Source: Paracoccaceae bacterium (lineage in GTDB: Bacteria; Pseudomonadota; Alphaproteobacteria; Rhodobacterales; Rhodobacteraceae). Taken from it: a DNA stretch of 64,000 nucleotides. The notes beneath the pieces were generated by a model. The model was not told where the DNA came from. It saw only the letters and a program-made list of their open reading frames with translations, and did not search any database. Location of the stretch: NCBI GenBank assembly GCA_030697175.1, contig JAUYQR010000009.1:1-64000 (forward strand). Reading direction: 5' to 3'. Both the position numbers and the translations under genes were made by a program. The first letter of the stretch is position 1; each line of letters begins with the position of its first letter. This document shows positions 1-8,675 of the stretch, in pieces.

Positions 1-1
1 T

Positions 2-129
2 CCGGCCCAACCGCAGTACGGCCCAACCGCAGTCCGGCCCAACCTCAGTCCGGCCCAACCGCAGTCCGGCCCAACCGCAGTCCGGCCCAACCGCAGTCCG
101 GCCCAACCGCAGTCCGGCTCAACCGCAGC
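2..129. repeat. 16-bp tandem repeat array, 8 copies
   Basis: Eight head-to-tail copies of a 16-base unit (ccggcccaaccgcagt) fill this stretch with very few changes. The last copy (114-129) differs by a c-to-t change that supplies the stop codon (tca on the plus strand at 119-121) of the adjoining minus-strand I78 gene, so the array looks like outward duplication of that gene's 3' end. There are no spacers, so this is not CRISPR. The array may continue left of the window. Confidence 0.95.
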
Positions 130-376
130 TGACCCTTTCGATCCGCCCGGTTCTGCCGATATGAATGTTCAACCGGCTCTCGCTGTAATCCATCGTCACC
201 GGCGTGCCGGGCTCGATGAACCGCGTGCCTGCCGGAAAGCTCATCGCCGCCAGAACCGATTTGTCCTGCCCGATCAGCGCCTGCAACCCATCCGCGCCGC
301 AACTGCCACCGGCAGCTTCCTTCACCGGCTGACAGGCCGCCAGCGCAACCATCAAGACGCCAATCCCGAACCGCAT
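119..376 (-). CDS. I78-family peptidase inhibitor lipoprotein (copy 1)
   Basis: An 85-residue protein with a short hydrophobic leader ending in ALAAC, a plausible lipobox, so probably an outer-membrane or periplasmic lipoprotein. The mature part carries the I78 inhibitor pattern: an early Cys-Gly, a central VTMDY, then RLNIHI and a terminal SCG. Members of the I78 family inhibit serine proteases, but the target here is unknown. The ATG at 376 is preferred over the GTG at 379 because a GGGAG box then lies six bases upstream. The 3' end runs into the tandem array. A paralogue follows at 463-735. Confidence 0.8.
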   Translation of the reverse strand: MRFGIGVLMVALAACQPVKEAAGGSCGADGLQALIGQDKSVLAAMSFPAGTRFIEPGTPVTMDYSESRLNIHIGRTGRIERVSCG

Positions 377-462
377 CACGCGCTCCCTTCACGACCAGAT
401 GGCGCAGCCTAGCAACGCAAGGCATGGCGCGTCAAAGCCTATACCCGACGCGCCACCACCCC

Positions 463-735
463 TCAGCCGCAGGTCACGCGTGAGATGATGTCATACTGGT
501 CCAGCCAGATGTTCAACCGCTGCGGCTGGAAGTCCTGCGTCACCATCCCGCCGTAGGGAATGATCCGGACCGGCTGCGAAAACCGCATGGTCTGCAACAC
601 GCGCGACTGGTCACCGACCAGATACTGCAACTGCGACGCGCCGCAGGCATCGGTGGTCGGCACCGGCGTTTCCACCACGACCGGCACACAGGCCATCAGG
701 GCAAAGGGCAGGGCAAGAAGAATACGGGGTGTCAT
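463..735 (-). CDS. I78-family peptidase inhibitor lipoprotein (copy 2)
   Basis: A 90-residue paralogue of the preceding gene on the same strand, with leader MTPRILLALPFALMAC (probable lipobox) and a mature I78 domain (VTQDF, QRLNIWL, VTCG). The ATG at 735 is chosen because AAAGGA lies eight bases upstream; the frame is open 14 codons further, but without a site. Two I78 copies in tandem suggest local duplication. The inhibitory role is inferred from family membership only. Confidence 0.82.
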   Translation of the reverse strand: MTPRILLALPFALMACVPVVVETPVPTTDACGASQLQYLVGDQSRVLQTMRFSQPVRIIPYGGMVTQDFQPQRLNIWLDQYDIISRVTCG

Positions 736-928
736 GCGAATGGTCCTTTCACATCGGGGTGGCAAGACCCCGGCCAAGGCCCGCTTGCCGGGCTTCTCAT
801 GGAAACGAAGCTATGCGCCACTTGGTTCCCGTCGGCTGCCCGAACGACCCGCAGGCGTCGTTTCCGGCGTTGCGTTCAGGGCCGGTTTCGCACAGCCTGC
901 CGCAAAGCATCAAGGGAGGGAAATCCAC

Positions 929-2059
<1,131 letters not shown>

Positions 2060-2181
2060 CCAAAACCCCGCCCGGTCACCGGGCTGGGCCGCCACCTTCG
2101 CTCATATGCCCTCGGTCCAAGGGGGCTTTCCACGCCCCGCCAAACCCGGCACAAACGCCCAGCATCAGACCGGAGGCCATC

Positions 2182-2937
2182 ATGCCCAGCCCCAACTCCT
2201 CGCCGCTTCTGGCCGTCCTGATCGACGCGGACAACGTGCTTGCGCGCCACGCCGAGGCGATCCTCAAGGAAATCAGCACCATCGGCGAACCCGCCCTGCG
2301 GCGCGTCTACGGCGACTGGTCCAGCACCCAGCTTGCCGGCTGGAAGGTGCAGGCCCGCGACCTCGGCCTTGTCATGCACCAGCAATCGGCCAACACCAAA
2401 GGCAAGAACGCCAGCGACATCGGCCTTGTGATCGACGCGATGGATATCCTGCATGCCGGCAAGTTCGACGCCTTCGTCCTCGTCTCCTCCGACAGCGATT
2501 TCACCCGCCTTGCCAGCCGCATCCGCGAAGAGGGGCTGGAGGTGATCGGCATCGGCGAGGCCAAGACCCCCGAATCCCTGCGCAAGGTGTGCAACCGCTT
2601 CATCCTGATCGAAAACATCGTCGGGGATGCCGAACCCGAAGCAAAACCTGCCCGCGCTGCCGCCGCCGCCCCAAAGCAGGATGCCCCCGCGCCGCAGCCC
2701 TCCAAGCGCCCCGAATCCGAGGCGATCCCCCTCATCCGCAAGGCGATGACCACCATCGACCCGGACGGTGAATGGTTTTCGCTCGGCCAGATCGGGCAAT
2801 ACATGGTCCGCGCCGATCCCGATTTCGACGCCCGCACCTACGGCAGTCCGCGCCTGTCAGACCTCGTCAAGCGCCTGACCAAACGGTTCGAGGTGCGCAA
2901 GGACGGCAATCAGCTGATGGTCCGCGACATCGCCTGA
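2182..2937 (+). CDS. NYN-domain ribonuclease-like protein with OST-HTH/LOTUS domain
   Basis: A 251-residue protein. The N-terminal NYN (LabA/DUF88, PIN-like) domain has acidic residues D15 and D17 in LIDADN and a second acidic cluster in VLVSSDSDFTRLA. A low-complexity Ala/Pro linker (about 155-175) leads to a C-terminal OST-HTH/LOTUS domain (SLGQIGQYM ... GNQLMVRD). This architecture suggests an RNA-binding, possibly metal-dependent nuclease; no substrate is evident. CGGAGG precedes the ATG by five bases. The TGA stop begins an 18-bp repeat array. Confidence 0.9.
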   Translation: MPSPNSSPLLAVLIDADNVLARHAEAILKEISTIGEPALRRVYGDWSSTQLAGWKVQARDLGLVMHQQSANTKGKNASDIGLVIDAMDILHAGKFDAFVLVSSDSDFTRLASRIREEGLEVIGIGEAKTPESLRKVCNRFILIENIVGDAEPEAKPARAAAAAPKQDAPAPQPSKRPESEAIPLIRKAMTTIDPDGEWFSLGQIGQYMVRADPDFDARTYGSPRLSDLVKRLTKRFEVRKDGNQLMVRDIA

Positions 2938-3022
2938 CCAAAAGCCTGACGCTGCGAAAAAGCCTGACGCTGCGTGAAAGCCTGACGCGATTGCAAATCC
3001 TGACGCGATTGCAAAGCCTGAC
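2932..3022. repeat. 18-bp tandem repeat array between convergent genes
   Basis: The heptamer gcctgac occurs at 2932, 2944, 2962, 2980, 2998 (as tcctgac) and 3016, with an exact 18-base period from 2944 onward. The first two full units carry gctgcgaaaa and the next two carry gcgattgcaa, so the array has two sub-types. The first heptamer contains the TGA stop of the NYN gene, and the array ends at the stop of the convergent LysR gene (3026-3028). Confidence 0.92.
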
Positions 3023-3025
3023 GGC

Positions 3026-3898
3026 CTAGAAAATCGTCCTAAGCCAGCCCACGAACTGCTCTACCGCCGGGCGGCGCGGCCCTTTCGGAATGACCGCCGC
3101 ATAGGTGATCGACGGCAAGTCCGGCACCGGCAGCGCAACCAGGCGGCCGGCCGCCAGATCGTCGCGGCAGATGATTTCCGCCGCCAACATGCAGCCAAGC
3201 CCGCGCCGCGCCGCGGACATTTCCAGATGGCGGCTGCCCAGCTTGATCCGGTGCAGCACCTCCGGGTTGATCCCGGCTGTCCGCAAGCGATCTTCGTCCC
3301 AGGGCGCGTCCGCCTCCAGTATCCACGGCAGCTTTTCCGGGTCCGTCTGGCCATCGGCCAGCAGCGACGGTGCGCAAACCACCAGAATTGGCGTGCGTGC
3401 CAAGGGCAGAATATCCGCCGTCGGATCGGCGGCCCACCCGTCGCTCAGGGACCGCACCGCAAGGTCAAAACCGTCGCGCGCGAAATCGACCACGGCATGA
3501 CTGGGCGACAAGGCCACCTCGATGCCGGGGCAGCGCGCCCAGAACTCCGGCAGGCGCGGCATGATCCACGCCTCTGCGATGAAGGTCGTCGTCGATACGC
3601 GCAGCGGGCGGCGCTCCTCGCTGCGGCGCAGTTCCTCGATCCCGGCCGCAATGGTGCCGAAGCCTTCGTTCAGCATCTGCGCCAGTCGCTGGCCGGTTTC
3701 CGTCAAGATGACCGTGCGTCCGGCCCGCCTGACCAGCGCCACGCCCAGTTCCCGCTCCAGCCCGCGCACCTGCTGGGTCACCGCCGCGTGCGTGACGTTC
3801 AGCACCCGCCCCGCTCCGGTGAACCCGCCATGCCGCGCCACCGCATCGAACGCCCGCAGCGAGGACAGCGAAGGCAGGTTGCGCCAGACCGGTGACAT
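3026..3898 (-). CDS. LysR-family transcriptional regulator (GcvA-like)
   Basis: A 290-residue DNA-binding protein. The N-terminal winged helix-turn-helix (about 9-70, with LRAFDAVARHGGFTGAG and HAAVTQQVRGLERELG) is followed by a type 2 periplasmic-binding effector domain (about 95-290). The sequence resembles the GcvA branch. It is transcribed away from the small gene at 3995, as LysR regulators often are from their target, but the effector and target cannot be told from sequence. The start is the first ATG after a roughly 95-bp divergent intergenic region. Confidence 0.9.
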   Translation of the reverse strand: MSPVWRNLPSLSSLRAFDAVARHGGFTGAGRVLNVTHAAVTQQVRGLERELGVALVRRAGRTVILTETGQRLAQMLNEGFGTIAAGIEELRRSEERRPLRVSTTTFIAEAWIMPRLPEFWARCPGIEVALSPSHAVVDFARDGFDLAVRSLSDGWAADPTADILPLARTPILVVCAPSLLADGQTDPEKLPWILEADAPWDEDRLRTAGINPEVLHRIKLGSRHLEMSAARRGLGCMLAAEIICRDDLAAGRLVALPVPDLPSITYAAVIPKGPRRPAVEQFVGWLRTIF

Positions 3899-3994
3899 GT
3901 AAGTTCAACTTTCGTCTTCTGGATTTTCCTGATTCGGAAATCTGCGCATCCGAGGGTAGTTTTGCAAGGCAAACCGCAATCGGACAGGATTCCC

Positions 3995-4243
3995 ATGTTA
4001 CACGTCGTCAACCTCGATCTCATGCGCGTTTCGGTCAGGTATCGCCCCGACGGCAGCGCTCTCGATCCCCACGAACGGCACCGGCGAGAGGTGGTCCTGC
4101 ATCTGAGCCGCGCCCGCAGCGCGGCCCGAATGGCGCGCTTGGCCGCGCTCGGCGCGGCGCTCCGCATGCTGTTTGGTGCCGCCCGGCACGTCTCCATCCC
4201 CGATGCCCCGGCCGCTTGCGTGGGCAAGGCGGCGAAAGGTTAA
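3995..4243 (+). CDS. hypothetical small protein
   Basis: A possible 82-residue Arg/Ala-rich protein starting MLHVVNLDLMRVSV, with an acagga ribosome-binding sequence five bases before the ATG. It lies divergent to the LysR gene. A central stretch (LSRARSAARMARLAALGAAL) is a basic amphipathic helix; no recognised domain or export signal was seen. It may be a genuine short gene or a GC-rich open frame. The next plus-strand landmark is a dispersed repeat. Confidence 0.45.
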   Translation: MLHVVNLDLMRVSVRYRPDGSALDPHERHRREVVLHLSRARSAARMARLAALGAALRMLFGAARHVSIPDAPAACVGKAAKG

Positions 4244-4310
4244 CGTCCGGTAAATCGGTCCTTGTAACCCATTGATATTGCGTGGCCCGGAAAATGTCCC
4301 ACCGTGGGAC
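4240..4310 (+). repeat. dispersed palindrome-tailed element, copy 1
   Basis: Copy 1 of a family also found at 5995-6072 and 60058-60138 (both inverted). Shared features, read here left to right, are a GTTAAC-like start, a CCCATTGAT block and the terminal palindrome TGTCCCACCGTGGGAC (4295-4310). The palindrome ends four bases before the RidA stop codon. Read in the RidA direction it gives a hairpin followed by ATTTTC, so it could terminate ridA transcription. Confidence 0.8.
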
Positions 4311-4314
4311 GCCC

Positions 4315-4803
4315 TCAATCCCCCTCGATCTCCACCGTGGCCCAGGTCTCGAAACAGACCCCGTTCGCCAGCGCCATCACTCCGATCGTGGCCCGCCCGC
4401 CAAGCCCCCGCTCGCGGCCGAAAACCTCAACGAACAGGTCCGAAAGCCCCGAAGACACCTTGTGGACCTCCTCGTATTCAGGCGTGCAGACCACGAAATT
4501 CAGTGTCCTGACGATGCTCTTCACCCGGTCCAACGACCCCACCGCCTGCTTGATCCCGCCCAGCACATTGATCCCGGTCTGCCGCGCCGCCAGATACCCC
4601 TCCTCGGTCGTCACGTCCTTGCCCAACCGCCCCTTGTGGGTGATCTCCGCCCCGATCTGGGCGACATGCCCCGAAAGGAACAGCAGGCTGCCAACCCGAT
4701 GAAACGGCTTCATCGTCCCATAGTCGGCACCATAATATCCCATCTGGTCAAAGTCCGGGATATCCAGACCCATCATCAGGGCAAGCTGTTCAGGCGAGGC
4801 CAT
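4315..4803 (-). CDS. RidA family protein (YjgF/endoribonuclease L-PSP fold)
   Basis: A 162-residue member of the RidA superfamily, whose founding members hydrolyse reactive enamine/imine intermediates. The conserved blocks FLSGHVAQIG and RTLNFVVCTPEY and a C-terminal GLGGRATIGVMAL are visible, although the last lacks the usual R-x-A-V ending of canonical RidA, so substrate specificity may differ. It is about 30 residues longer than typical RidA. AAGGAG lies six bases before the ATG. It is divergent from the LLM flavoprotein gene across a 138-bp gap. Confidence 0.85.
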   Translation of the reverse strand: MASPEQLALMMGLDIPDFDQMGYYGADYGTMKPFHRVGSLLFLSGHVAQIGAEITHKGRLGKDVTTEEGYLAARQTGINVLGGIKQAVGSLDRVKSIVRTLNFVVCTPEYEEVHKVSSGLSDLFVEVFGRERGLGGRATIGVMALANGVCFETWATVEIEGD

Positions 4804-4941
4804 GTCCGTCTCCTTCTTTTCCACATCATCCACACCCGCCCCGCCACTGTCGAGAGTGCGCCCCTGCGCGGCCTCCGTGCGCCGATGCAGCTTTGCCAGA
4901 CACGCCCCAGCGCCTATGTTGCGGTCCAACAGGAGGCGGTC

Positions 4942-5988
4942 ATGGATCATCAGATTTCTCTCGGGCTCGACACATTCGGCGACGTGACCCTCGGGCCGGA
5001 CGGCAAGCCAAAGCGGCAGGACGAAGTGCTTCGCGACGTGGTCGAAGAGGCCGAGCTGGCCGATGCGGTGGGCATCGACTTCATCGGCCTCGGCGAACAT
5101 CACCGGTCGGACTTCGCGATCTCCTCGCCCGAAGTGGTGCTGGCCGCCATCGCGGGGCGGACCAAGCGGATCAAGCTCGGCTCGGCGGTGACGGTCTTGT
5201 CGTCGGACGATCCTGTGCGGGTGTTCCAGCGGTTCTCCACCCTGAATGCCATATCAAACGGGCGCGCCGAGGTGATCCTTGGCCGCGGCAGCTTCAGCGA
5301 AAGCTACCCGCTGTTTGGCTATGACATGGCGGACTATGACATTCTGTTCGAAGAGAAGCTGGATCTTTTCGCCAAGCTGGTGCGGGAGGATCGGGTGACC
5401 TGGGCCGGGCAGACGCGCACGGGGTTGACTGATCAGGTCGTCTATCCGCCGCTTGGGCCCGAGGGGATGCAGGTCTGGGTCGGCGTCGGCGGCAGCCCGG
5501 AGTCTGTGGTGCGGGTCGTGCGGCAGGATTTGCAACTCATGCTGGCGATCATCGGGGGCGATCCGCGACGGTTCGTGCCCTATGTCGACCTTTATCATCG
5601 GGCGGTGAAGCAGCTGGGGCGTGAGGCGCGGCCGGTGGGGGTGCACTCGCCGGGCTTCGTGGCGGCGACGGACGAGGCGGCGCAGGAGCAGCTCTGGCCG
5701 CATTATCAGGCGATGTTCGGCCGGATCGGGCGCGAGCGGGGGTGGCCGCCGGTCACGAAGGAGCGGTATCTGGACGAGGTCAGGAATGGGTCGCTGTATG
5801 TGGGCAGCCCGGAGACGGTGGCGCGGAAGATTGCGGCGACGGTGAAGGCCTTGGGGTTGCAGCGGTTCGACATGAAATATTCGACCGGACCGCAGCCGCA
5901 TGACCAGTTGATGGAGGCGATCCGGCTTTATGGGGAGCGGGTGATCCCGATGGTGCGGGAGATGTTGGCGGAGAAATCGGCAGCGTGA
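4942..5988 (+). CDS. LLM-class flavin-dependent oxidoreductase (CE1758-like)
   Basis: A 348-residue luciferase-like TIM-barrel protein. Motifs typical of the CE1758 subgroup are clear: LGLDTFGDV near the start, GIDFIGLGEHH, LGSAVTVLSSDDPVRVFQ, and GRGSFSESYPLFGYDM. It probably uses reduced FMN for an oxidation or monooxygenation; the substrate is unknown. AGGAGG is five bases upstream of the ATG. Codon use becomes markedly less C-ended in the 3' half. The gene ends seven bases before repeat element copy 2, whose palindrome plus ATTTTT run may be its terminator. Confidence 0.9.
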   Translation: MDHQISLGLDTFGDVTLGPDGKPKRQDEVLRDVVEEAELADAVGIDFIGLGEHHRSDFAISSPEVVLAAIAGRTKRIKLGSAVTVLSSDDPVRVFQRFSTLNAISNGRAEVILGRGSFSESYPLFGYDMADYDILFEEKLDLFAKLVREDRVTWAGQTRTGLTDQVVYPPLGPEGMQVWVGVGGSPESVVRVVRQDLQLMLAIIGGDPRRFVPYVDLYHRAVKQLGREARPVGVHSPGFVAATDEAAQEQLWPHYQAMFGRIGRERGWPPVTKERYLDEVRNGSLYVGSPETVARKIAATVKALGLQRFDMKYSTGPQPHDQLMEAIRLYGERVIPMVREMLAEKSAA

Positions 5989-5994
5989 GGGGCG

Positions 5995-6072
5995 TGTCCC
6001 ACGGTGGGACATTTTTCAGATCCATTGAAATCAATGGGTTGTCTTGAGGATTCAGGGTTTCTTAACGGTTGC
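5995..6072 (-). repeat. dispersed palindrome-tailed element, copy 2 (possible terminator)
   Basis: Inverted relative to copy 1. The palindrome tgtcccacggtgggaca occupies 5995-6011, followed on the plus strand by tttt, which makes a good rho-independent terminator for the upstream gene. Beyond it, homology with the other copies continues through a CCCATTGAT-type block and a TTAACGG stretch. The element separates the convergent 3' ends of the LLM gene and trhO. Confidence 0.8.
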
Positions 6073-6080
6073 CCACGGGC

Positions 6081-6986
6081 CTAGTCGGCGCCCAGATGGC
6101 GGGCGCCGCGCTGGGCGGCGAGGGACATCTGGTGCTGGCGTTCCCGAAAACGGGAGCGGTCTGCGGGGCCGTATTCCTGTTCGCAGGCGGGGCAGGACAC
6201 GCCTTGCTCGAACGCCGGATGGGCGCGGTCTTCGGGCGTGACGGGGCGGCGGCAAGCGCCGCAGCTTGAGTTGGCGCCGGGCACGAGGCCGTGGCCGACC
6301 GACACGCGGTCGTCGAATACGAAGCACTCACCTTGCCAGAGGCTCGCCTCGGCGGGCACGTCTTCGAGGTATTTCAGGATGCCACCCTTGAGATGGTAAA
6401 CCTCGTTCAGGCCCTGGCCGAGCAGGTAGTTGGTGGATTTCTCGCAGCGGATGCCGCCGGTGCAGAACATGGCGATGCGCTTGCCGGTGAAACGATCCTT
6501 GTTGTCCTGCCACCAGCCGGGAAATTGGCTGAAACTGCGGGTGGCGGGATCGACCGCGCCCCGGAAGGTGCCGATGCCGACCTCGTAATCGTTGCGGGTG
6601 TCGATCACCACGGTATCGGGGTCGCTGATGAGGGCGTTCCAGTCTTGCGGCGCGACGTAGTGTCCGGTGCGGGCGGTGGGGTCGACGTCGGGCTGGCCCA
6701 TCGTGACGATTTCCCGTTTCAGGCGGACCTTCATCCGGCCGAAGGGCATGGTTTCGGCGTAGCTTTCCTTGTGGTCGAGCGCGGCGCAACCGGGCAGGGC
6801 GCGGATCTGGGCGAGGACGGCGTCGATGCCATCGCGCGGGCCGGCGATGGTGCCGTTGATGCCTTCGGGCGCGAGGAGGAGCGAGCCCCTGACGCCATTT
6901 TCGGCGGCAAGCGACAGGAGCGGCGCACGCAAGGCGGCCGGTTCGGGGAAGCGGGTGAAATGGTAGAGGGCGGCGATGGTCAGCAT
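6081..6986 (-). CDS. trhO: tRNA uridine(34) hydroxylase TrhO (rhodanese family, YceA)
   Basis: A 301-residue protein matching TrhO, which forms 5-hydroxyuridine at the tRNA wobble position in an oxygen-dependent way. The order is an N-terminal acylphosphatase-like domain ([16 protein letters not shown], about 35-50), a rhodanese domain with [14 protein letters not shown] and the reactive Cys175 in FCTGGIRC, and a C-terminal zinc-ribbon-like CGAC ... CPAC. Length is normal. It is divergent from pncA across 227 bp. Confidence 0.95.
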   Translation of the reverse strand: MLTIAALYHFTRFPEPAALRAPLLSLAAENGVRGSLLLAPEGINGTIAGPRDGIDAVLAQIRALPGCAALDHKESYAETMPFGRMKVRLKREIVTMGQPDVDPTARTGHYVAPQDWNALISDPDTVVIDTRNDYEVGIGTFRGAVDPATRSFSQFPGWWQDNKDRFTGKRIAMFCTGGIRCEKSTNYLLGQGLNEVYHLKGGILKYLEDVPAEASLWQGECFVFDDRVSVGHGLVPGANSSCGACRRPVTPEDRAHPAFEQGVSCPACEQEYGPADRSRFRERQHQMSLAAQRGARHLGAD

Positions 6987-7061
6987 GGGTTCGGGTTAGG
7001 ACTTTCAGGGCGGGAGGGCAAGATGCTCTTGGCGCGGATTCAAGCGCGAAGCCCGCCGGGT

Positions 7062-7101
7062 ATGCCATTGGTTGCGCCATGGGTCGAGAAACCAATGGCA
7101 T
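7062..7101. repeat. perfect 12-bp inverted repeat in divergent promoter region
   Basis: Atgccattggtt (7062-7073) and its exact reverse complement (7090-7101) flank a 16-base centre. The repeat lies between the starts of trhO (minus) and pncA (plus). It is too widely spaced for an ordinary single dimer operator and has no T-run, so it could be two half-operators, a structured leader or a remnant of a mobile repeat. Confidence 0.75.
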
Positions 7102-7159
7102 GGCCCTCCCTCCCCCTGGGAAGGCGCGACCCTCTGTTTGGTTGGGGTTGGCTGTAGTA

Positions 7160-7188
7160 TTGACCGGGGGACGGGGGCTGCTTACGCA
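7160..7188 (+). promoter_or_regulatory. candidate sigma-70 promoter for pncA
   Basis: TTGACC at 7160-7165 and TACGCA at 7183-7188 are separated by 17 bases, placing a start site about 20 bases before the pncA ATG. AAAGGA (7203-7208) serves as ribosome-binding site. This is a prediction from consensus only. Confidence 0.5.
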
Positions 7189-7213
7189 TGAAGCATCAGC
7201 CGAAAGGACCGCC

Positions 7214-7819
7214 ATGCGACCCGCAACCGACGCCCTGATCGTGATCGACGTGCAGAACGACTTTTGCCCCGGTGGTGCGCTTGCGGTGACGGGGGGCGAC
7301 GAGATCGTGAAGGGGATCAACGCGCTGATGGGCGAGTTTCAGGCGGTGGTGCTGACGCAGGACTGGCACCCGGCGAACCACCTTTCCTTTGCCGACAACC
7401 ACCCCGGCGCGGCACCGTTTTCGGTGACGGAAATGCCTTACGGGCCGCAGGTGCTTTGGCCCGCGCATTGCGTGCAAGGCACGCGAGGGGCCGAGTTTCA
7501 CGCCGGTTTGCGCACAGGTCCGGCGCAGATGGTGATCCGCAAGGGGTTTCGCCCCGGGATCGACAGCTATTCGGCGTTCTTCGAGAACGACAAGGTCACG
7601 CCCACCGGGCTGGAGGGATACCTGCGGTCGCGCGGTGTGACCCACGTGACGCTGACCGGCCTCGCCACCGATTTCTGCGTGGCCTATTCGGCGCTGGACG
7701 CCGCAGGGCTGGGGTTCGGGGTGACGGTGCGGATGGACCTGTGCCGGGCGATTGACCTTGACGGATCGCTGGCCTTGGCACGGAGCAGGATGCTGGCAGC
7801 GAACGTCGGTCTGGCATGA
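7214..7819 (+). CDS. pncA: nicotinamidase
   Basis: A 201-residue cysteine hydrolase of the isochorismatase fold that deamidates nicotinamide to nicotinate in NAD salvage. D12 (VIDVQNDFCPGGAL), the metal ligands in TQDWHPANH and the nucleophile Cys in LTGLATDFCVAYSA are present. The stop overlaps the next start (ATGA), and pncB follows after one gene, so the operon covers the first two steps of nicotinamide salvage. ATG 7214 is chosen for its AAAGGA box; the open frame upstream has no such site. Confidence 0.96.
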   Translation: MRPATDALIVIDVQNDFCPGGALAVTGGDEIVKGINALMGEFQAVVLTQDWHPANHLSFADNHPGAAPFSVTEMPYGPQVLWPAHCVQGTRGAEFHAGLRTGPAQMVIRKGFRPGIDSYSAFFENDKVTPTGLEGYLRSRGVTHVTLTGLATDFCVAYSALDAAGLGFGVTVRMDLCRAIDLDGSLALARSRMLAANVGLA

Positions 7820-8586
7820 CCGGACCGGGCAGGGGCTTGTGCCTTGGCGCGGCCGTTGCAGTTGGCGCGCTGGCAGCGGCAGCCCCGGCGCTGGCCGAGC
7901 AGGTCTGCATCGCGGCACCCTATGCAGGTGGCGGCGGCGAACTGGCTGACCTTGCCGCGCGGGCGGTTCAGGTGGTGGCCGGGTTTCCATCGTTGGCCGA
8001 AGCGCTGGCAGAGCAGAAGCCGGAGCTGTGCCTGGATGACACGCTGGTCGAGGAACAGGCCTACTTTGAGCCTGCCGCCAACCGGATCGTGATCCGCAAG
8101 GGGCTGGACCCGGATTTCCAGTTGGCAGTGATCATCCACGAGCTGCGCCACCTGGAGCAGTTCGGGCGGGATATCTGCCCGACAATCAAGTTGCGGCTGG
8201 ATGATTACGTCCGCTCCAGGCTGGCGCTTGAGGCGGATGCGGCGGCCGTCAGCCTGTATGTGACATGGCAATTGCGCGCCGCCGGTGACGCGGGCCCGTG
8301 GGAGACGCTGGGCAAATGGCCGACGCATGATGACCTGGCCCTCAGTTTCGAGACCGAGATGGCGGCCAGCGGCGACGCGGTCAAGGCAACCTCGGCCGCC
8401 TATGCCGCCTGGTTCGATGACGCCGATCGGCGCGGGATCTATGCGTTCGTCGGATGCTCCAGCTATCTTGACGCGCTGGACCTTGCGCACATGGAGCCGG
8501 GCAAGGGCAGGGTGGCGGAGACGTTCCTGCCAACCCTGTGCCGGATGCCCGATGGCAGGGCGTATGACTGCTTCCTGCCGCCCTGA
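7816..8586 (+). CDS. putative secreted zincin-type metallopeptidase (DUF6782-like)
   Basis: A 256-residue protein with a Sec signal peptide (cleavage near 27, after APALA). A short zincin motif HELRH (108-112) lies in a predicted helix, and a second acidic helix (LALEADAAA, E139/D141) could give the third zinc ligand. Cys residues near both ends suggest periplasmic disulfides. It overlaps pncA by four bases and precedes pncB, so it is translationally coupled into an NAD salvage operon although its location would be periplasmic. The substrate is unknown. The DUF assignment is from memory of the pattern. Confidence 0.75.
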   Translation: MTGPGRGLCLGAAVAVGALAAAAPALAEQVCIAAPYAGGGGELADLAARAVQVVAGFPSLAEALAEQKPELCLDDTLVEEQAYFEPAANRIVIRKGLDPDFQLAVIIHELRHLEQFGRDICPTIKLRLDDYVRSRLALEADAAAVSLYVTWQLRAAGDAGPWETLGKWPTHDDLALSFETEMAASGDAVKATSAAYAAWFDDADRRGIYAFVGCSSYLDALDLAHMEPGKGRVAETFLPTLCRMPDGRAYDCFLPP

Positions 8587-8675
8587 TCGCTTGGCAGGGC
8601 TTGCATTTGCCCCTGTCGTAAGGTGACAACCGGATACCTGCAGCCCCCGTTGCGGGAAAGATCGGAGGCCAAGGC

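Noticed and set aside
2-129. Tandem array considered as CRISPR
   Set aside because: Units of 16 bp are contiguous without spacers; the same holds for 2932-3022 and 31076-31187.
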